The notes beneath the pieces were generated by a model, which searched no databases, was not told the DNA's origin, and worked only from the letters and a program-made list of their open reading frames with translations. A stretch of DNA of 64,000 nucleotides from Companilactobacillus keshanensis (GTDB taxonomy: Bacteria > Bacillota > Bacilli > Lactobacillales > Lactobacillaceae): positions 1 to 64,000 of the forward strand of contig NZ_RHOS01000007.1 in assembly GCF_003946205.1 (NCBI RefSeq), given 5' to 3'. Below, piece by piece: positions 14,832 through 23,696 of this stretch. Position numbers and translations under genes: made by a program. Within the stretch, counting starts at the first letter, position 1. Each line of letters opens with the position of its first letter.

Positions 14832-16619
14832 TTGTTAAACAAACTAGCATTAAGCGGCATTAAGCATCGCTTGCGAGATTATAGCGTGTTATTTTCAGGA
14901 CTTATCATCGCCTCGGCAATCTTTTATATGTTTATGTCGCTTGCAACTAATAGTTCATTTTTAAAATCAAATTCACCAGCACAAGCTACTAGTTTCATTT
15001 ATGGATTCGGAGCAGTACTATTAGCAATTATAACGATAGTTTATATCAATTACGCTAACGGATTTTTACTTAGTATGCGTCAAAAAGAGTACGGCATGTT
15101 CATGATGCTTGGAGCCAAAAGTAGTAAGATCTCCAAAATGATTTTCGTTGAAACCTTTACTATAGGTGCAATCGCCACTGTATTGGGAAGCGTTATAGGA
15201 ATTGTAGCGACTAGTTTTGTCAGTCAATTAATCATTAAATCCTTGGATATGAAAGTTACGCACTTTAATAGTTTCTATTTACCAGCCCTGTTGATCACAT
15301 TTGCATTTTTTATAGTGATATTCATTTTTTCAGCTTTAAAAAATTCAATTTCAATTCGTCGTACTAAGGTTTTAACACTGTTACATAAAGATAGCCAACC
15401 GGCGCGAATTAAAAAGAACAAAGCCTTAAAGGTATTTCAAGTTATCTTAGGGATTGTCTTTTTAGGAATTGGTTACGGAACAATGATTGTTATGGGAAGT
15501 AATCCCGTTCTTATTTACTTAGGTGTACCTGTTGCCTTGTTCACTATTGTTATCGGAACTTACTTTATGATCAATGCTGTTATTATAGCCGTTATATCAG
15601 CTTTGAAGAGAAATAAAAAATTCTCACAAAAGGGACTTAATAACTTCACCTTGTCACAATTGAGCTTTAGAATTTCTGATTACACTAAAATTCTTTCAAT
15701 GGTCGCAATGATGTTTGCCTTAGCATTAGGTGCTATTACTGTTGGACTTGGATTCCAAAATCAGATTTCAACCGTAGTTGACGGTCAAAACTATTATGAT
15801 GTTACAGTAAATAATATTAATAACTCTCAACAAAAAAGAATCGATAAACTTAATACTAAACAAGTTGTAACTTATTCATACAAAGCTTCTAAAGGTACTG
15901 TGTATTACCAAGCAAGTGAGTTTAAGAAAACACCATTTAAATATCAAAAATTCAATATGAAATCAATGATTGGTAAAACTAGTTCAACAACTGATCCTTC
16001 TAATGCAGATGTCTCATATGAATTATTGAATAATAATTTACCAAGATATAGAACTTCTAAGATTTCTGTAGTTGATGGTGCTAAATTCGACAGTATTGAT
16101 TCTAAAGCTAATAGTCTAACTTTAGTTAAAACAAAATCGTTCAACAAGGACTTAGCTACAATCAAGAAAATCAATCAATCAGAACAAAAGCGTTATCCAG
16201 AACTAAAGGGAAGCGGAGCAAGTAAATATGATGCTTATGTAATGGTTAACGGAATTTTTTCAGGGTTAGAATTCATGGGTCTCTTCTTAGGAATCGCCTT
16301 TCTAGCAATGCTAGCAAGTTGCTTGATGTTTAAGATATTGTCCGGTGCTAGTAGCGATGTTAAGCGTTACAACATGCTTTATAAGATCGGTACTAGAACT
16401 AAAGTTTTACGTTCCAATATCAATAAAGAAATTGCCGTTTTGTTCGCAGTTCCAGCTGGACTAGGTATTATTCATGTCTTGATCGGATTGCAGATGTTTT
16501 CAAAAATTTTGTATAAACCATATATGAATATCGAAATACCATTTGGAATATTCATTATCTTGTATTTAGGTTATTACTTTGTCACACGTTACCTATATAA
16601 GAAGATCGTTCTAAAATAG
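14832..16619 (+). CDS. BceB-type FtsX-domain permease
   Basis: The 595-residue permease has about ten TM segments, two FtsX domains and a large extracellular domain between TM7 and TM8 (about residues 315-460). This is the layout of BceB peptide-resistance permeases, though slightly shorter than the usual 620-660. The start is TTG at 14832 with GGGG(A) 8-9 bases upstream. It follows its ATPase by 27 bases. The Lys- and Ser/Thr-rich external domain should determine which peptide is sensed. No BceRS-type two-component genes are nearby. Confidence 0.87.
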   Translation: MLNKLALSGIKHRLRDYSVLFSGLIIASAIFYMFMSLATNSSFLKSNSPAQATSFIYGFGAVLLAIITIVYINYANGFLLSMRQKEYGMFMMLGAKSSKISKMIFVETFTIGAIATVLGSVIGIVATSFVSQLIIKSLDMKVTHFNSFYLPALLITFAFFIVIFIFSALKNSISIRRTKVLTLLHKDSQPARIKKNKALKVFQVILGIVFLGIGYGTMIVMGSNPVLIYLGVPVALFTIVIGTYFMINAVIIAVISALKRNKKFSQKGLNNFTLSQLSFRISDYTKILSMVAMMFALALGAITVGLGFQNQISTVVDGQNYYDVTVNNINNSQQKRIDKLNTKQVVTYSYKASKGTVYYQASEFKKTPFKYQKFNMKSMIGKTSSTTDPSNADVSYELLNNNLPRYRTSKISVVDGAKFDSIDSKANSLTLVKTKSFNKDLATIKKINQSEQKRYPELKGSGASKYDAYVMVNGIFSGLEFMGLFLGIAFLAMLASCLMFKILSGASSDVKRYNMLYKIGTRTKVLRSNINKEIAVLFAVPAGLGIIHVLIGLQMFSKILYKPYMNIEIPFGIFIILYLGYYFVTRYLYKKIVLK

Positions 16620-16688
16620 TTCCCTTTAGGGAACTGGGGTCTACGGAATAAATGATTCTTTAGACCCCAGCTCCTTAAATGAGGAGCT
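16618..16688 (+). repeat. Three abutting perfect hairpins after the permease gene
   Basis: AGTTCCC/GGGAACT (16618-16635), TGGGGTCTA/TAGACCCCA (16635-16669) and AGCTCCT/AGGAGCT (16669-16688) follow each other, sharing one border base each time. None has a T-run. The first arm overlaps the stop codon. Role unknown; possibly mRNA 3'-end protection. Confidence 0.6.
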
Positions 16689-16737
16689 ATCCCCCGTTAA
16701 ATAATGTGAGAAATCCTCAACAAATTTCCCGTAAATA

Positions 16738-16783
16738 AAGAGCTCTTACTTTTCCGAAATGAAGATGGTAAGAGCTTTTTATC
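16738..16783 (+). terminator. Terminator of the BceAB-type operon
   Basis: AGCTCTTAC (16741-16749) pairs with GTAAGAGCT (16768-16776) and is followed by a T-run. Confidence 0.8.
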
Positions 16784-17114
16784 TTTCTATGAAAATCATT
16801 TCCATACAGTTTTCTGAAATTAGGCTCATTTAATAAAAATACTTAAGATATTATTTAATTTATGTTCGGGAATAGCTATATTCTTAAAAACGAATAAAAA
16901 GTTTTAAAAAATATAAAAATTCTATTTAGAGGTTTAAATCTCATACAAATGGTGGTATCACAGTGATTAGGTGATTTAAATTTGAGGGAAGTAACCCGAA
17001 CAAAGTGGGTCACTTAAACGATTTTTGTTGCTAAATGTTTTTTAAAACATTAAAATTTCTTTAATACATTTTTTTCAGTAAGGATTATATAGGGAAGAGA
17101 AGGGAGAAAAGTTT
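16784..17114 (+). other. Leader/promoter region of the amino acid ABC operon
   Basis: This 331-base region is AT-rich. Around 16945-17025 it turns more structured: GGTGGTATCAC is a degenerate echo of the T-box core. It is followed by an AAGTAACCC / GGGTCACTT hairpin (about 16989-17013, one mismatch) with a short T-run. This could be an attenuator, but no stem I or clear terminator/antiterminator pair can be built. A later TTATAT (about 17080) may be the -10 box of a promoter nearer the gene. Confidence 0.3.
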
Positions 17115-17855
17115 ATGTCGTCAATGATTGAATTTCGTAACGTTCAAAAATATTACGGAAAGTTTCATGCACTAAAGGACATTAACTTAAAGATTGATAA
17201 GGGGGAAACCGTAGTTTTGATCGGACCCTCTGGTTCTGGTAAAAGTACTCTAGCCAGAACAGTTAATGGTTTGGAGACTATTCAAAAAGGACAGCTTATC
17301 GTCAATGGTCGTGATATTGCCGATAAAGGAACTGATATTAACAGAATTAGAACAGATGTTGGTATGGTATTCCAGCATTTTAATTTATATGCCAATAAAG
17401 ATGTTCTAGAAAATGTCATGTTAGCACCTAGAATTGTTTTGAAATTGAATGAAGCCGAAAATAAGAAAATGGCTATGAACTTATTAGATCAGGTTGGATT
17501 AGCTGATAAAGCTCATAATATGCCTTCACAAATTTCTGGTGGTCAAGCTCAGCGTGTGGCAATTGCTAGATCTCTGGCTATGAAACCTCGTTGCATGCTT
17601 TTTGACGAACCTACTAGTGCTTTGGATCCTGAAATGATCGATGACGTTTTGGGTGTTATTAAGTATGTTACAAGTCAAAGTGATATGACATCACTTATTG
17701 TTACTCATGAAATGGGATTCGCCGAAGAAGTTGCCAATCGTGTTATTTTCATGGCGGATGGACAAATTCTTGAAGATGACAAGACTGAATCATTCTTTAA
17801 TAACCCTACAAATGAACGTGCTAGCCAGTTCTTAGGTAAAATTATTAAGCATTAA
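17115..17855 (+). CDS. glnQ: Polar amino acid (glutamine-type) ABC transporter ATPase
   Basis: The 246-residue protein has Walker [10 protein letters not shown] (37-45), the PAAT-family loop VGMVFQHFNLYANKDVLENV, signature ISGGQAQR (140-147) and Walker B CMLFDEPTSALDPE (160-173). The whole matches GlnQ-type ATPases of glutamine/glutamate/aspartate importers. It starts a four-gene operon with a binding protein and two permeases. AAGGGAG lies upstream of the ATG. Confidence 0.93.
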   Translation: MSSMIEFRNVQKYYGKFHALKDINLKIDKGETVVLIGPSGSGKSTLARTVNGLETIQKGQLIVNGRDIADKGTDINRIRTDVGMVFQHFNLYANKDVLENVMLAPRIVLKLNEAENKKMAMNLLDQVGLADKAHNMPSQISGGQAQRVAIARSLAMKPRCMLFDEPTSALDPEMIDDVLGVIKYVTSQSDMTSLIVTHEMGFAEEVANRVIFMADGQILEDDKTESFFNNPTNERASQFLGKIIKH

Positions 17856-17870
17856 AGGGGGGAGTTCGAT

Positions 17871-18698
17871 ATGAAAAAGTTTAAATATGTAACGCTTTTG
17901 ATTACGTCCTTACTCCTTGTCTTGACTTTGGCTGGCTGTGGATCTCAACCACTGTCTTCTCAAAATGTTTTAGAAAACGACAAGCAAACTAATACTATTA
18001 CTTGGGGAGTTAAGGCTGATCAAAAATTGATCGGTTTAATTGATGTTAAAGATGGCCAAGAAAAGGGATTTGAAATCGACTTAGCTAAAGCTATCACTAA
18101 AAAAGTTCTGGGTAAAAATGGTAAAGCAAAATTTGTTACTGTTACTTCACAATCCAGAATTCCATTGTTAAAGAATGGAAATATTGACGCGATCATTGCA
18201 ACAATGTCCATTTTGCCAGATCGAAAAAAAGTAATTGATTTCTCCGACTCATATTTTAGCGCCGGACAATCAATTCTGGTAAAAAAAGGTTCTTCTATTA
18301 AGAGTGTTAAAGACTTAAATGGTAAGACCGTTACAAGTGCAGTTGGGTCTAATTCCGTCGAAAATATTCAAAAAATAGCTCCAAAAGCACGTGTGTTACA
18401 ATTGCCGGACTTTGCTCAGGCTTTGACTGCTTTGAAATCTGGTCAAGGTGAGGCTATGACAACAGATAATGTTATCCTAGCTGGTTTAGCAGTTGAGAAC
18501 CCAGGATATAAATTGGTCGGTGGAACCTTCACAACTGAACCTTATGGTATTGGTATAAATAAGGGACAGGGAGATTTCAAAAAAGCTATTAATAAAGGTT
18601 TAAAAGAAGTTATCGCCGATGGAACGTATAACAAATTGATCATGAAGTGGTTTGGAAATGTTCCTGGATTTAATTATAAGGAGGTGCTTAGAAAATGA
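17871..18698 (+). CDS. glnH: Amino acid-binding lipoprotein (GlnH type)
   Basis: The 275-residue SBP family 3 protein has a lipoprotein signal with lipobox LAGC (Cys23). The FEIDLAKAITKKVLG block, the IDAIIATMSILPDRKKVIDFS block and DGTYNKLIMKWFG near the C-terminus are typical of glutamine/glutamate/aspartate receptors. A very strong AAGGGGGGAG ribosome site precedes it. The stop codon overlaps the next start (ATGA). Confidence 0.92.
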   Translation: MKKFKYVTLLITSLLLVLTLAGCGSQPLSSQNVLENDKQTNTITWGVKADQKLIGLIDVKDGQEKGFEIDLAKAITKKVLGKNGKAKFVTVTSQSRIPLLKNGNIDAIIATMSILPDRKKVIDFSDSYFSAGQSILVKKGSSIKSVKDLNGKTVTSAVGSNSVENIQKIAPKARVLQLPDFAQALTALKSGQGEAMTTDNVILAGLAVENPGYKLVGGTFTTEPYGIGINKGQGDFKKAINKGLKEVIADGTYNKLIMKWFGNVPGFNYKEVLRK

Positions 18699-19333
18699 TA
18701 AAACTACTTGTAGATAATTGGTCAGCCTTTATTTCTGGATTTGGATGGACAGTCCTATCCAGTATCGTGGCCTTATTTTTCAGTTTGATCATTGGTTCCC
18801 TCTTTGCAATTTTGGAGGTTATGCCTAGTAAAACTGCCCGTGTTATTGGAAACATTTATGTTGAGATCTTCCGTAATATCCCACTGTTGGTTATTACGAT
18901 GTTCTTCTATTTAGTAATTCCACTATATGTTGTTAAAATTAACGGATTCACTGCTGGAACAATCGGTTTGACGATTTATACTTCGGCCTTTATTGCTGAA
19001 ACCGTTCGTTCCGGGATCAATTCAGTTGATATCGGGCAAATGGAAGCATCTCGTGCCCAAGGTATGACTTTCTGGCAAGCTATGCGTTATATTGTGCTTC
19101 CACAGGCTTTTAAATTGGTGATTCCACCACTTGGTAACCAATTCATTAATTTGGTCAAAAACTCATCAGTTTTAGCCTTTGTTGCTGGATTTGATTTGAT
19201 GTATCAAGGAAACGCGATTGCTTCAACAACGTTTGAAACAGTAAATACATATATTGTAGTTGGTGTATTCTACTTGGTTATTACTTTGCCTATCAGTTAC
19301 TATATGCAACATCTAGAAAGAAAATTAGCTTAG
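18695..19333 (+). CDS. Amino acid ABC transporter permease 1
   Basis: The 212-residue HisM/GlnP-type permease has about five TM segments. The family signature lies in MEASRAQGMTFWQAMRYIVLP, the ATPase contact loop with the EAA-like G. It overlaps the receptor gene by four bases, which suggests translational coupling. It forms the channel as a heterodimer with the next permease. Confidence 0.9.
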   Translation: MIKLLVDNWSAFISGFGWTVLSSIVALFFSLIIGSLFAILEVMPSKTARVIGNIYVEIFRNIPLLVITMFFYLVIPLYVVKINGFTAGTIGLTIYTSAFIAETVRSGINSVDIGQMEASRAQGMTFWQAMRYIVLPQAFKLVIPPLGNQFINLVKNSSVLAFVAGFDLMYQGNAIASTTFETVNTYIVVGVFYLVITLPISYYMQHLERKLA

Positions 19334-19346
19334 AGGGGGACGTATT

Positions 19347-20000
19347 ATGCAAAATTGGATAGACGCTTATTCATGGATAAATATACGATTCCTACTCCAA
19401 GGGTTGGGGATCACGATTTTTATCTCCGTAATTTCGGTTGTATTGAGTTTTATTTTTGGATCAATTTTAGGAATCATCAGATATGCTAAAATTCCTTATT
19501 TTTCAAGAATAGTTGGGTTTATTATTGATGTTGTTCGTAATTTACCTTTACTATTGATCATCTTCTTTACGTATTTTGGATTACCGGCTTTTGGATTCAA
19601 ACCGGATACAATTCCAGCTGCTATTTTAGCGATGACATTCTTTGAATCGATGATGATTGCAGAGATTATTCGTTCGGGTATTTTGGCGGTTGATATTGGA
19701 CAAATGGAGGCTGCTCGTGCTCAAGGTATGAAGCTGGGACAAGCTATGTGGCATGTTATTTTACCTCAAGCATATAAAAAAATGATCCCAGCGTTAGTTA
19801 GTCAGTTTATTTCGTTGATCAAGGATACATCGCTTGCAACTATTATCGTGGTTCCAGAACTTATGCAACACGGTCAAGTTGTATATGGACAAAATCCTAA
19901 TTACATCATTCCTGTCTTTGTAATTATGGCCGTAATGTACTTTGTGGTTTGTTATGCATTGTCATTGTTATCAAGATATATTGATCATCGTATGGCGTAA
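19347..20000 (+). CDS. glnP: Amino acid ABC transporter permease 2
   Basis: The 217-residue permease is paralogous to the one before it, with the contact loop MEAARAQGMKLGQAMWHVIL and about five TM segments. A GAGGGGG ribosome site precedes the ATG. It ends the operon and is followed by a terminator at 20007-20034. Confidence 0.9.
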   Translation: MQNWIDAYSWINIRFLLQGLGITIFISVISVVLSFIFGSILGIIRYAKIPYFSRIVGFIIDVVRNLPLLLIIFFTYFGLPAFGFKPDTIPAAILAMTFFESMMIAEIIRSGILAVDIGQMEAARAQGMKLGQAMWHVILPQAYKKMIPALVSQFISLIKDTSLATIIVVPELMQHGQVVYGQNPNYIIPVFVIMAVMYFVVCYALSLLSRYIDHRMA

Positions 20001-20006
20001 TTTATA

Positions 20007-20034
20007 TAGAATGCTTATAGCATTCTATTTTTTT
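20007..20034 (+). terminator. Terminator of the glnQH-permease operon
   Basis: AGAATGC and GCATTCT around TTATA, followed by seven T. Confidence 0.85.
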
Positions 20035-20041
20035 AAGCAAA

Positions 20042-20070
20042 ATCATGTACATACTTAGTATGTACATGAT
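20042..20070 (+). promoter_or_regulatory. Autoregulatory operator palindrome of the toxin-antitoxin pair
   Basis: ATCATGTACATAC (20042-20054) and GTATGTACATGAT (20058-20070) are perfect inverted repeats around TTA. The palindrome lies 55 bases before the antitoxin start, where MazE-type antitoxins bind to repress their own promoter. Confidence 0.65.
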
Positions 20071-20125
20071 ATGGTAAGGATACAAAACGCATTGAATTAA
20101 TTTTTTTTGAAAGGTTGTTATTCTT

Positions 20126-20389
20126 ATGAAAGAAATGGTTAATTTGGGTAAATTTAAAGTTAGAAAAAATGGAAATTCTCTAATTGTGACCATTCCCAAA
20201 GAATCAGGATTCTCTGAAAATGAGATGGTTGAAGCTGTAAGAGAACCAGATGGAAGCATCAGTTACAAACTCGCCCAACAAAACCCTTGGTTTACAGGAG
20301 AGTATGATAATTATGATTTTGAGGCAATCAAGAAGGAATTGGATTTTCCAGTAGATGGTGGTCGCGCTGTGGGTAAAGAAATTATTTAG
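20126..20389 (+). CDS. AbrB/MazE-like antitoxin
   Basis: The 87-residue protein opens with a SpoVT-AbrB swapped-hairpin DNA-binding domain (FKVRKNGNSLIVTIPKESGF, about residues 9-28). The acidic C-terminal tail (NPWFTGEYDNYDFEAIKKEL) would thread into the toxin's active site. It comes first in a two-gene module, 22 bases before the toxin, behind a strong palindrome. These are the normal properties of type II MazEF-like systems. Confidence 0.85.
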   Translation: MKEMVNLGKFKVRKNGNSLIVTIPKESGFSENEMVEAVREPDGSISYKLAQQNPWFTGEYDNYDFEAIKKELDFPVDGGRAVGKEII

Positions 20390-20411
20390 TTAAATATTTG
20401 GAGGATGTAGC

Positions 20412-20777
20412 GTGATTGAACAAGGAGCAATTATATATATAGATTTTGAACCCCATTCTGGACACGAAATGGGAGGTCATGATTCAAAGAATGGCAACAT
20501 ACGAAGGCCAATGGTTGTAATATCAAATAATCGTTATAACGATCAAACAGGTCTTGTATTAGGGATGGGAGTCACGTCGAATTCTAAAATGTTAGAGAAT
20601 AATAATCTCTTTGTGCCCTTCGCAGATCAAATCAGCGGTGTTAAAGGGATGATTTCAACAATAAATTTCTCTTGTTTCGACTTCGATACTAGAAATGGTA
20701 AGGTCGTTGGAAAAGTTAGTGAGATAGTTTTAAATAAACTTTTAAAAAATGCTAATTTTATTTTAAGCAATAAATGA
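20412..20777 (+). CDS. MazF/PemK-family endoribonuclease toxin
   Basis: The 121-residue protein has the PemK/MazF fold: GAIIYIDFEPHSGHEMGG at the start, then RRPMVVISNNRYND. A late VKGMISTINFSCFDF strand follows, with a serine/threonine in the position of the catalytic region. Family members cut mRNA at short sites when freed from antitoxin. Start codon is GTG at 20412 with GGAGG 8 bases upstream. GC content and style do not differ clearly from neighbours. Confidence 0.85.
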   Translation: MIEQGAIIYIDFEPHSGHEMGGHDSKNGNIRRPMVVISNNRYNDQTGLVLGMGVTSNSKMLENNNLFVPFADQISGVKGMISTINFSCFDFDTRNGKVVGKVSEIVLNKLLKNANFILSNK

Positions 20778-20857
20778 AATTAGAAATTTATTAAAATAAT
20801 GGCTTGACTTGTAATTTAAAGACTGTTAATATTCATATCAATCACATAAACAAATTA

Positions 20858-21090
20858 AGTGTTTGAACTAAGTAATGCTGTATCTGCGTGTAAGAAAGCC
20901 GGTGGTTGATGCGAATCGGTCAGGATATAGTACAGAAATACCAAACACGACTTGGTTATCCAAGCGGTAAAAAAGAGAGCCGTTATCTCTCAAGAGTGGA
21001 GCAATAGTTTTAAGACTATTCTCAAATTGGGTGGTACCACGGTAAAAGTCGTCCCTGTTATTTATATATAACAGGAGCGGCTTTTTTTAT
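20858..21090 (+). promoter_or_regulatory. T-box leader, predicted tyrosine-specific
   Basis: Stem I is closed by GTGTTTG (20859-20865) and CAAACAC (20942-20948). Its specifier loop GAAATACCAAAC offers TAC (20939-20941), a Tyr codon, in the usual place 5' of the closing stem. The T-box core GGGTGGTACCACGG is at 21029-21042. The terminator is GTCGTCCCTGTTAT with ATAACAGGAGCGGC and a T-run to 21087. Uncharged tRNA-Tyr should favour readthrough into the NhaC-family gene. ACC (Thr) one base later is the alternative specifier. Confidence 0.85.
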
Positions 21091-21107
21091 ATTTAGGGGG
21101 TAATGAT

Positions 21108-21140
21108 ATGGAGACTTCAGGCGGTAATCCTCGATATTGA
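21108..21140 (+). CDS. Possible 10-residue leader peptide between T-box and nhaC-type gene
   Basis: ATG at 21108 is preceded by AGGGGG with 8-base spacing and reads METSGGNPRY. CCTCGA (21129-21134) inside this ORF is complementary to TCGAGG (21164-21169), which contains the ribosome site of the transporter gene. Translating the small ORF could therefore free that site. Conservation is untested, so this is a low-confidence gene. Confidence 0.3.
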   Translation: METSGGNPRY

Positions 21141-21180
21141 TTCGACGATTTAAAGCAAAAAATTCGAGGAGATTATAATT

Positions 21181-22590
21181 ATGGAAAACAAAGTAAGTTT
21201 TAGAGAATCGATGACGATTCTAATAGTTATGTTAATAGTTTTAGGTACTAGTGTTATCAAGTTTAGTCTTTCACCACAAACTCCAGTCTTGGTAGTTATC
21301 GGTCTAATAATTCTTTGGGCAAAAGTAAGAAAGAATAGTTGGGATGATATTCATAACGGTATTATGAATGGTGTCAAAAACGGAATTGTACCAATCTTCA
21401 TCTTCATTTTGATTGGAGCTTTAATTGGAACTTGGATAGCAGCCGGAATTATTCCATCAATGATGGTGGCTGGTTTCCATATGATTTCCACACAGTGGTT
21501 TGTACCATCAGTTTTCTTGGTCTGTGCTTTGATTGGAACCTCAATCGGTAGTGCTTTTACAATTATTTCAACCATTGGTATTGCACTATTCGGAATGGGA
21601 GCAACAATTGGTATCAATCCAGCCTTAGTTGCTGGAGCTATTATCTCAGGTGCTATCTTTGGTGATAAGACTTCACCGCTTTCAGATTCAACTAACTTGG
21701 CTTCAGCTATTGCCGGTTCAGATTTGTTTGGTCATATCAAAAATCTTATGTGGACAACAATTCCTGCTTTCTTAATTTCTTTGATTTTATACGCTGTTAT
21801 AGGTAACAGTGGTTCAGGTGCCAGCTTAGGAAAAATTGATACAACCTTAAATGTTTTAAATTCTAATTTTACAATTACGTGGTGGGCCATTTTACCAATC
21901 GTTTTATTATTTGTTTGTGCCTTTCTTAAAATTCCTGCTATTGCTACATTGATCTTAAACATCACCGTTACAATCGGAATGATCTTCGTGGAGAATCCTT
22001 CAACACCTATTAAATCAGTTGCCGGATTTATTGAAACGGGATTTGTCTCAAAAACTGGTAATACCAGTGTTGATGCTTTACTTACTCGTGGTGGCATTAG
22101 TTCAATGATGGGTACAGTTTCATTGATCTTTCTTACATTATCACTTGGTGGTTTATTGATGAAGTTTGATATTATTCAAACGGCTATGCAACCACTTGCT
22201 AAACGTCTAACAACCCCAGGTCCACTAGTTACGGCTACGATTCTTTCAGGTATCGGCGTTAATATCTTCGTTGGTGAACAATACTTATCAGTTATTTTAC
22301 CTGGTAAAGCTTTCAAGGAAACATTCAACAAACGTGGCCTTGATAATTTAGCTCTTAGTCGTGTTCTTGAAGATGGTGGTACAGTTATCAACTACTTGAT
22401 TCCTTGGGGTGTTGCTGGTGCTTTTGCCGCCAACACATTGGGAGTATCAACCTTAGAATTTCTACCATTCTGTTTCTTCAGTTTACTTTCACCAATTCTT
22501 TCTATTATCAGTGGTTTCACAGGGATTGGTTTAAAACGTTTGTCGAGTTCAAAAAAGTCAGTTAAGGCTTCAAAAGCAGTGACTGCTTAA
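21181..22590 (+). CDS. NhaC-family transporter, predicted tyrosine permease
   Basis: The 469-residue protein has about 11-12 TM segments and NhaC-type features: GTSIGSAFTIISTIGIALFGMG, the helix-break FGDKTSPLSDSTNLAS in the middle, and GVNIFVGEQYLSVILPG. The family is named for Na+/H+ antiport, but comparative T-box studies have assigned members behind tyrosine T-boxes (the yheL group) to tyrosine transport. The specifier TAC here agrees. Start ATG 21181 has GAGGAG 9 bases upstream, partly hidden in a hairpin. A terminator follows. Ion-coupled tyrosine transport is an inference. Confidence 0.85.
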   Translation: MENKVSFRESMTILIVMLIVLGTSVIKFSLSPQTPVLVVIGLIILWAKVRKNSWDDIHNGIMNGVKNGIVPIFIFILIGALIGTWIAAGIIPSMMVAGFHMISTQWFVPSVFLVCALIGTSIGSAFTIISTIGIALFGMGATIGINPALVAGAIISGAIFGDKTSPLSDSTNLASAIAGSDLFGHIKNLMWTTIPAFLISLILYAVIGNSGSGASLGKIDTTLNVLNSNFTITWWAILPIVLLFVCAFLKIPAIATLILNITVTIGMIFVENPSTPIKSVAGFIETGFVSKTGNTSVDALLTRGGISSMMGTVSLIFLTLSLGGLLMKFDIIQTAMQPLAKRLTTPGPLVTATILSGIGVNIFVGEQYLSVILPGKAFKETFNKRGLDNLALSRVLEDGGTVINYLIPWGVAGAFAANTLGVSTLEFLPFCFFSLLSPILSIISGFTGIGLKRLSSSKKSVKASKAVTA

Positions 22591-22661
22591 AAATTGGCAA
22601 AACGTCAACGAAAACGGTGTAAATTGATATAATATTCAAAATATATAAATTTATTAATTAT

Positions 22662-22713
22662 AAAAAGCGTAATAACGACTATATTGAGCAAATAGTTGTT
22701 ATTACGCTTTTTT
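22662..22713 (+). terminator. Terminator after the NhaC-type gene
   Basis: AAAAAGCGTAATAAC and GTTATTACGCTTTTT form a perfect stem with an extended inner helix, followed by T-run. Confidence 0.85.
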
Positions 22714-22779
22714 TGTAATTTTGATTTTAAAAGAGTGGCTGTTATCCTTAAAACTATCTATTATAGGGAGAATTATTGT

Positions 22780-23685
22780 ATGAAGAAAATAAAAATCGTT
22801 ATCTGGGGAATCAATGTTGTTTTAGTCGCTATAGTTATATTTTTAGCTCTGGGAAAAGGAAATGGAACTGAGCCAAAATATACTACCTATACAGTAAAAT
22901 CTCAGAGCACAAATTATTTCACCGGTGTTGTCCAAGCTGATGAAAAAAATACAGTTAGTGCTGAACCTAAGTCAACAGATGAAGTATTGGCTTCAACACA
23001 GGTCACTAATGGTCAAAGAGTTATTAAAGGTCAGACAATTTTTACTTTTTACGAAAATATGTCTGGTGAGATCAATAGCGTTAATTTAGAAATTAGACAG
23101 ATCAATTTATCTATACAAGAGGTTAATAAGAACACTACTAAGTCAGCTGATGATCAAATTGAACTGGCTAAAGATCAACAGGGCTTGGCAGATGCACAGG
23201 ATAAGTTGAATAAACTTAATAAACAACAGAATCGTGTAGTTACTGCACCGATTTCTGGAACTTACTATAAAGATAGTGAGGGGAACAGCTATATTTATGG
23301 TAATCCAGTGATCTTAGGTAATGTAAACGAGTTTAGTTTGGATAAGGTTAAAGTTGGTAAGGATGTCACAGTTGTAAAAAATAACGGCAAAGAGATTGCC
23401 GGAACTTATTCACAAAAGGATGCTATTCCATACAATAAAGCCGCTGTTTCGTACTATCATTTTCAAGTAAGTACAGAAGAAACTTTGCCATATGGTATGC
23501 ATGTTCAAATCAAAAACAAGTCCTTAGGATATAAGATTCCTGCCAGTGCGGTTAAAGATGAAGATACAGTATATCTTTTGAAAAATAATAAGAAGCATAA
23601 GGTCATCTTGAATCTAACTAAGCATGGCAATGATTACTACACTAAAGAAGATATCAAGGCCGGCGATAAGCTGGTTTTGTTTTAG
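22780..23685 (+). CDS. MacA/HlyD-like membrane-fusion (adaptor) protein
   Basis: The 301-residue protein has an N-terminal anchor (about 6-26). A lipoyl/barrel-sandwich half follows (VVQADEKNTVSAEPKSTDEV), then a short coiled coil (about 95-150, ending ADAQDKLNKLNKQQN) and the returning barrel strand VVTAPISGTYYKDSEG. Beta-barrel and membrane-proximal domains complete it. Start ATG 22780 has AGGGAG 9 bases upstream. In Gram-positives such adaptors work with MacB-like ABC transporters in export of peptides or drugs, and the two partners follow directly. Confidence 0.85.
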   Translation: MKKIKIVIWGINVVLVAIVIFLALGKGNGTEPKYTTYTVKSQSTNYFTGVVQADEKNTVSAEPKSTDEVLASTQVTNGQRVIKGQTIFTFYENMSGEINSVNLEIRQINLSIQEVNKNTTKSADDQIELAKDQQGLADAQDKLNKLNKQQNRVVTAPISGTYYKDSEGNSYIYGNPVILGNVNEFSLDKVKVGKDVTVVKNNGKEIAGTYSQKDAIPYNKAAVSYYHFQVSTEETLPYGMHVQIKNKSLGYKIPASAVKDEDTVYLLKNNKKHKVILNLTKHGNDYYTKEDIKAGDKLVLF

Positions 23686-23696
23686 GCGGTGATCAG

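Noticed and set aside
16950-17025. A T-box before glnQ
   Set aside because: Only GGTGGTATCAC recalls the core; stem I, specifier loop and a proper terminator/antiterminator pair are missing.
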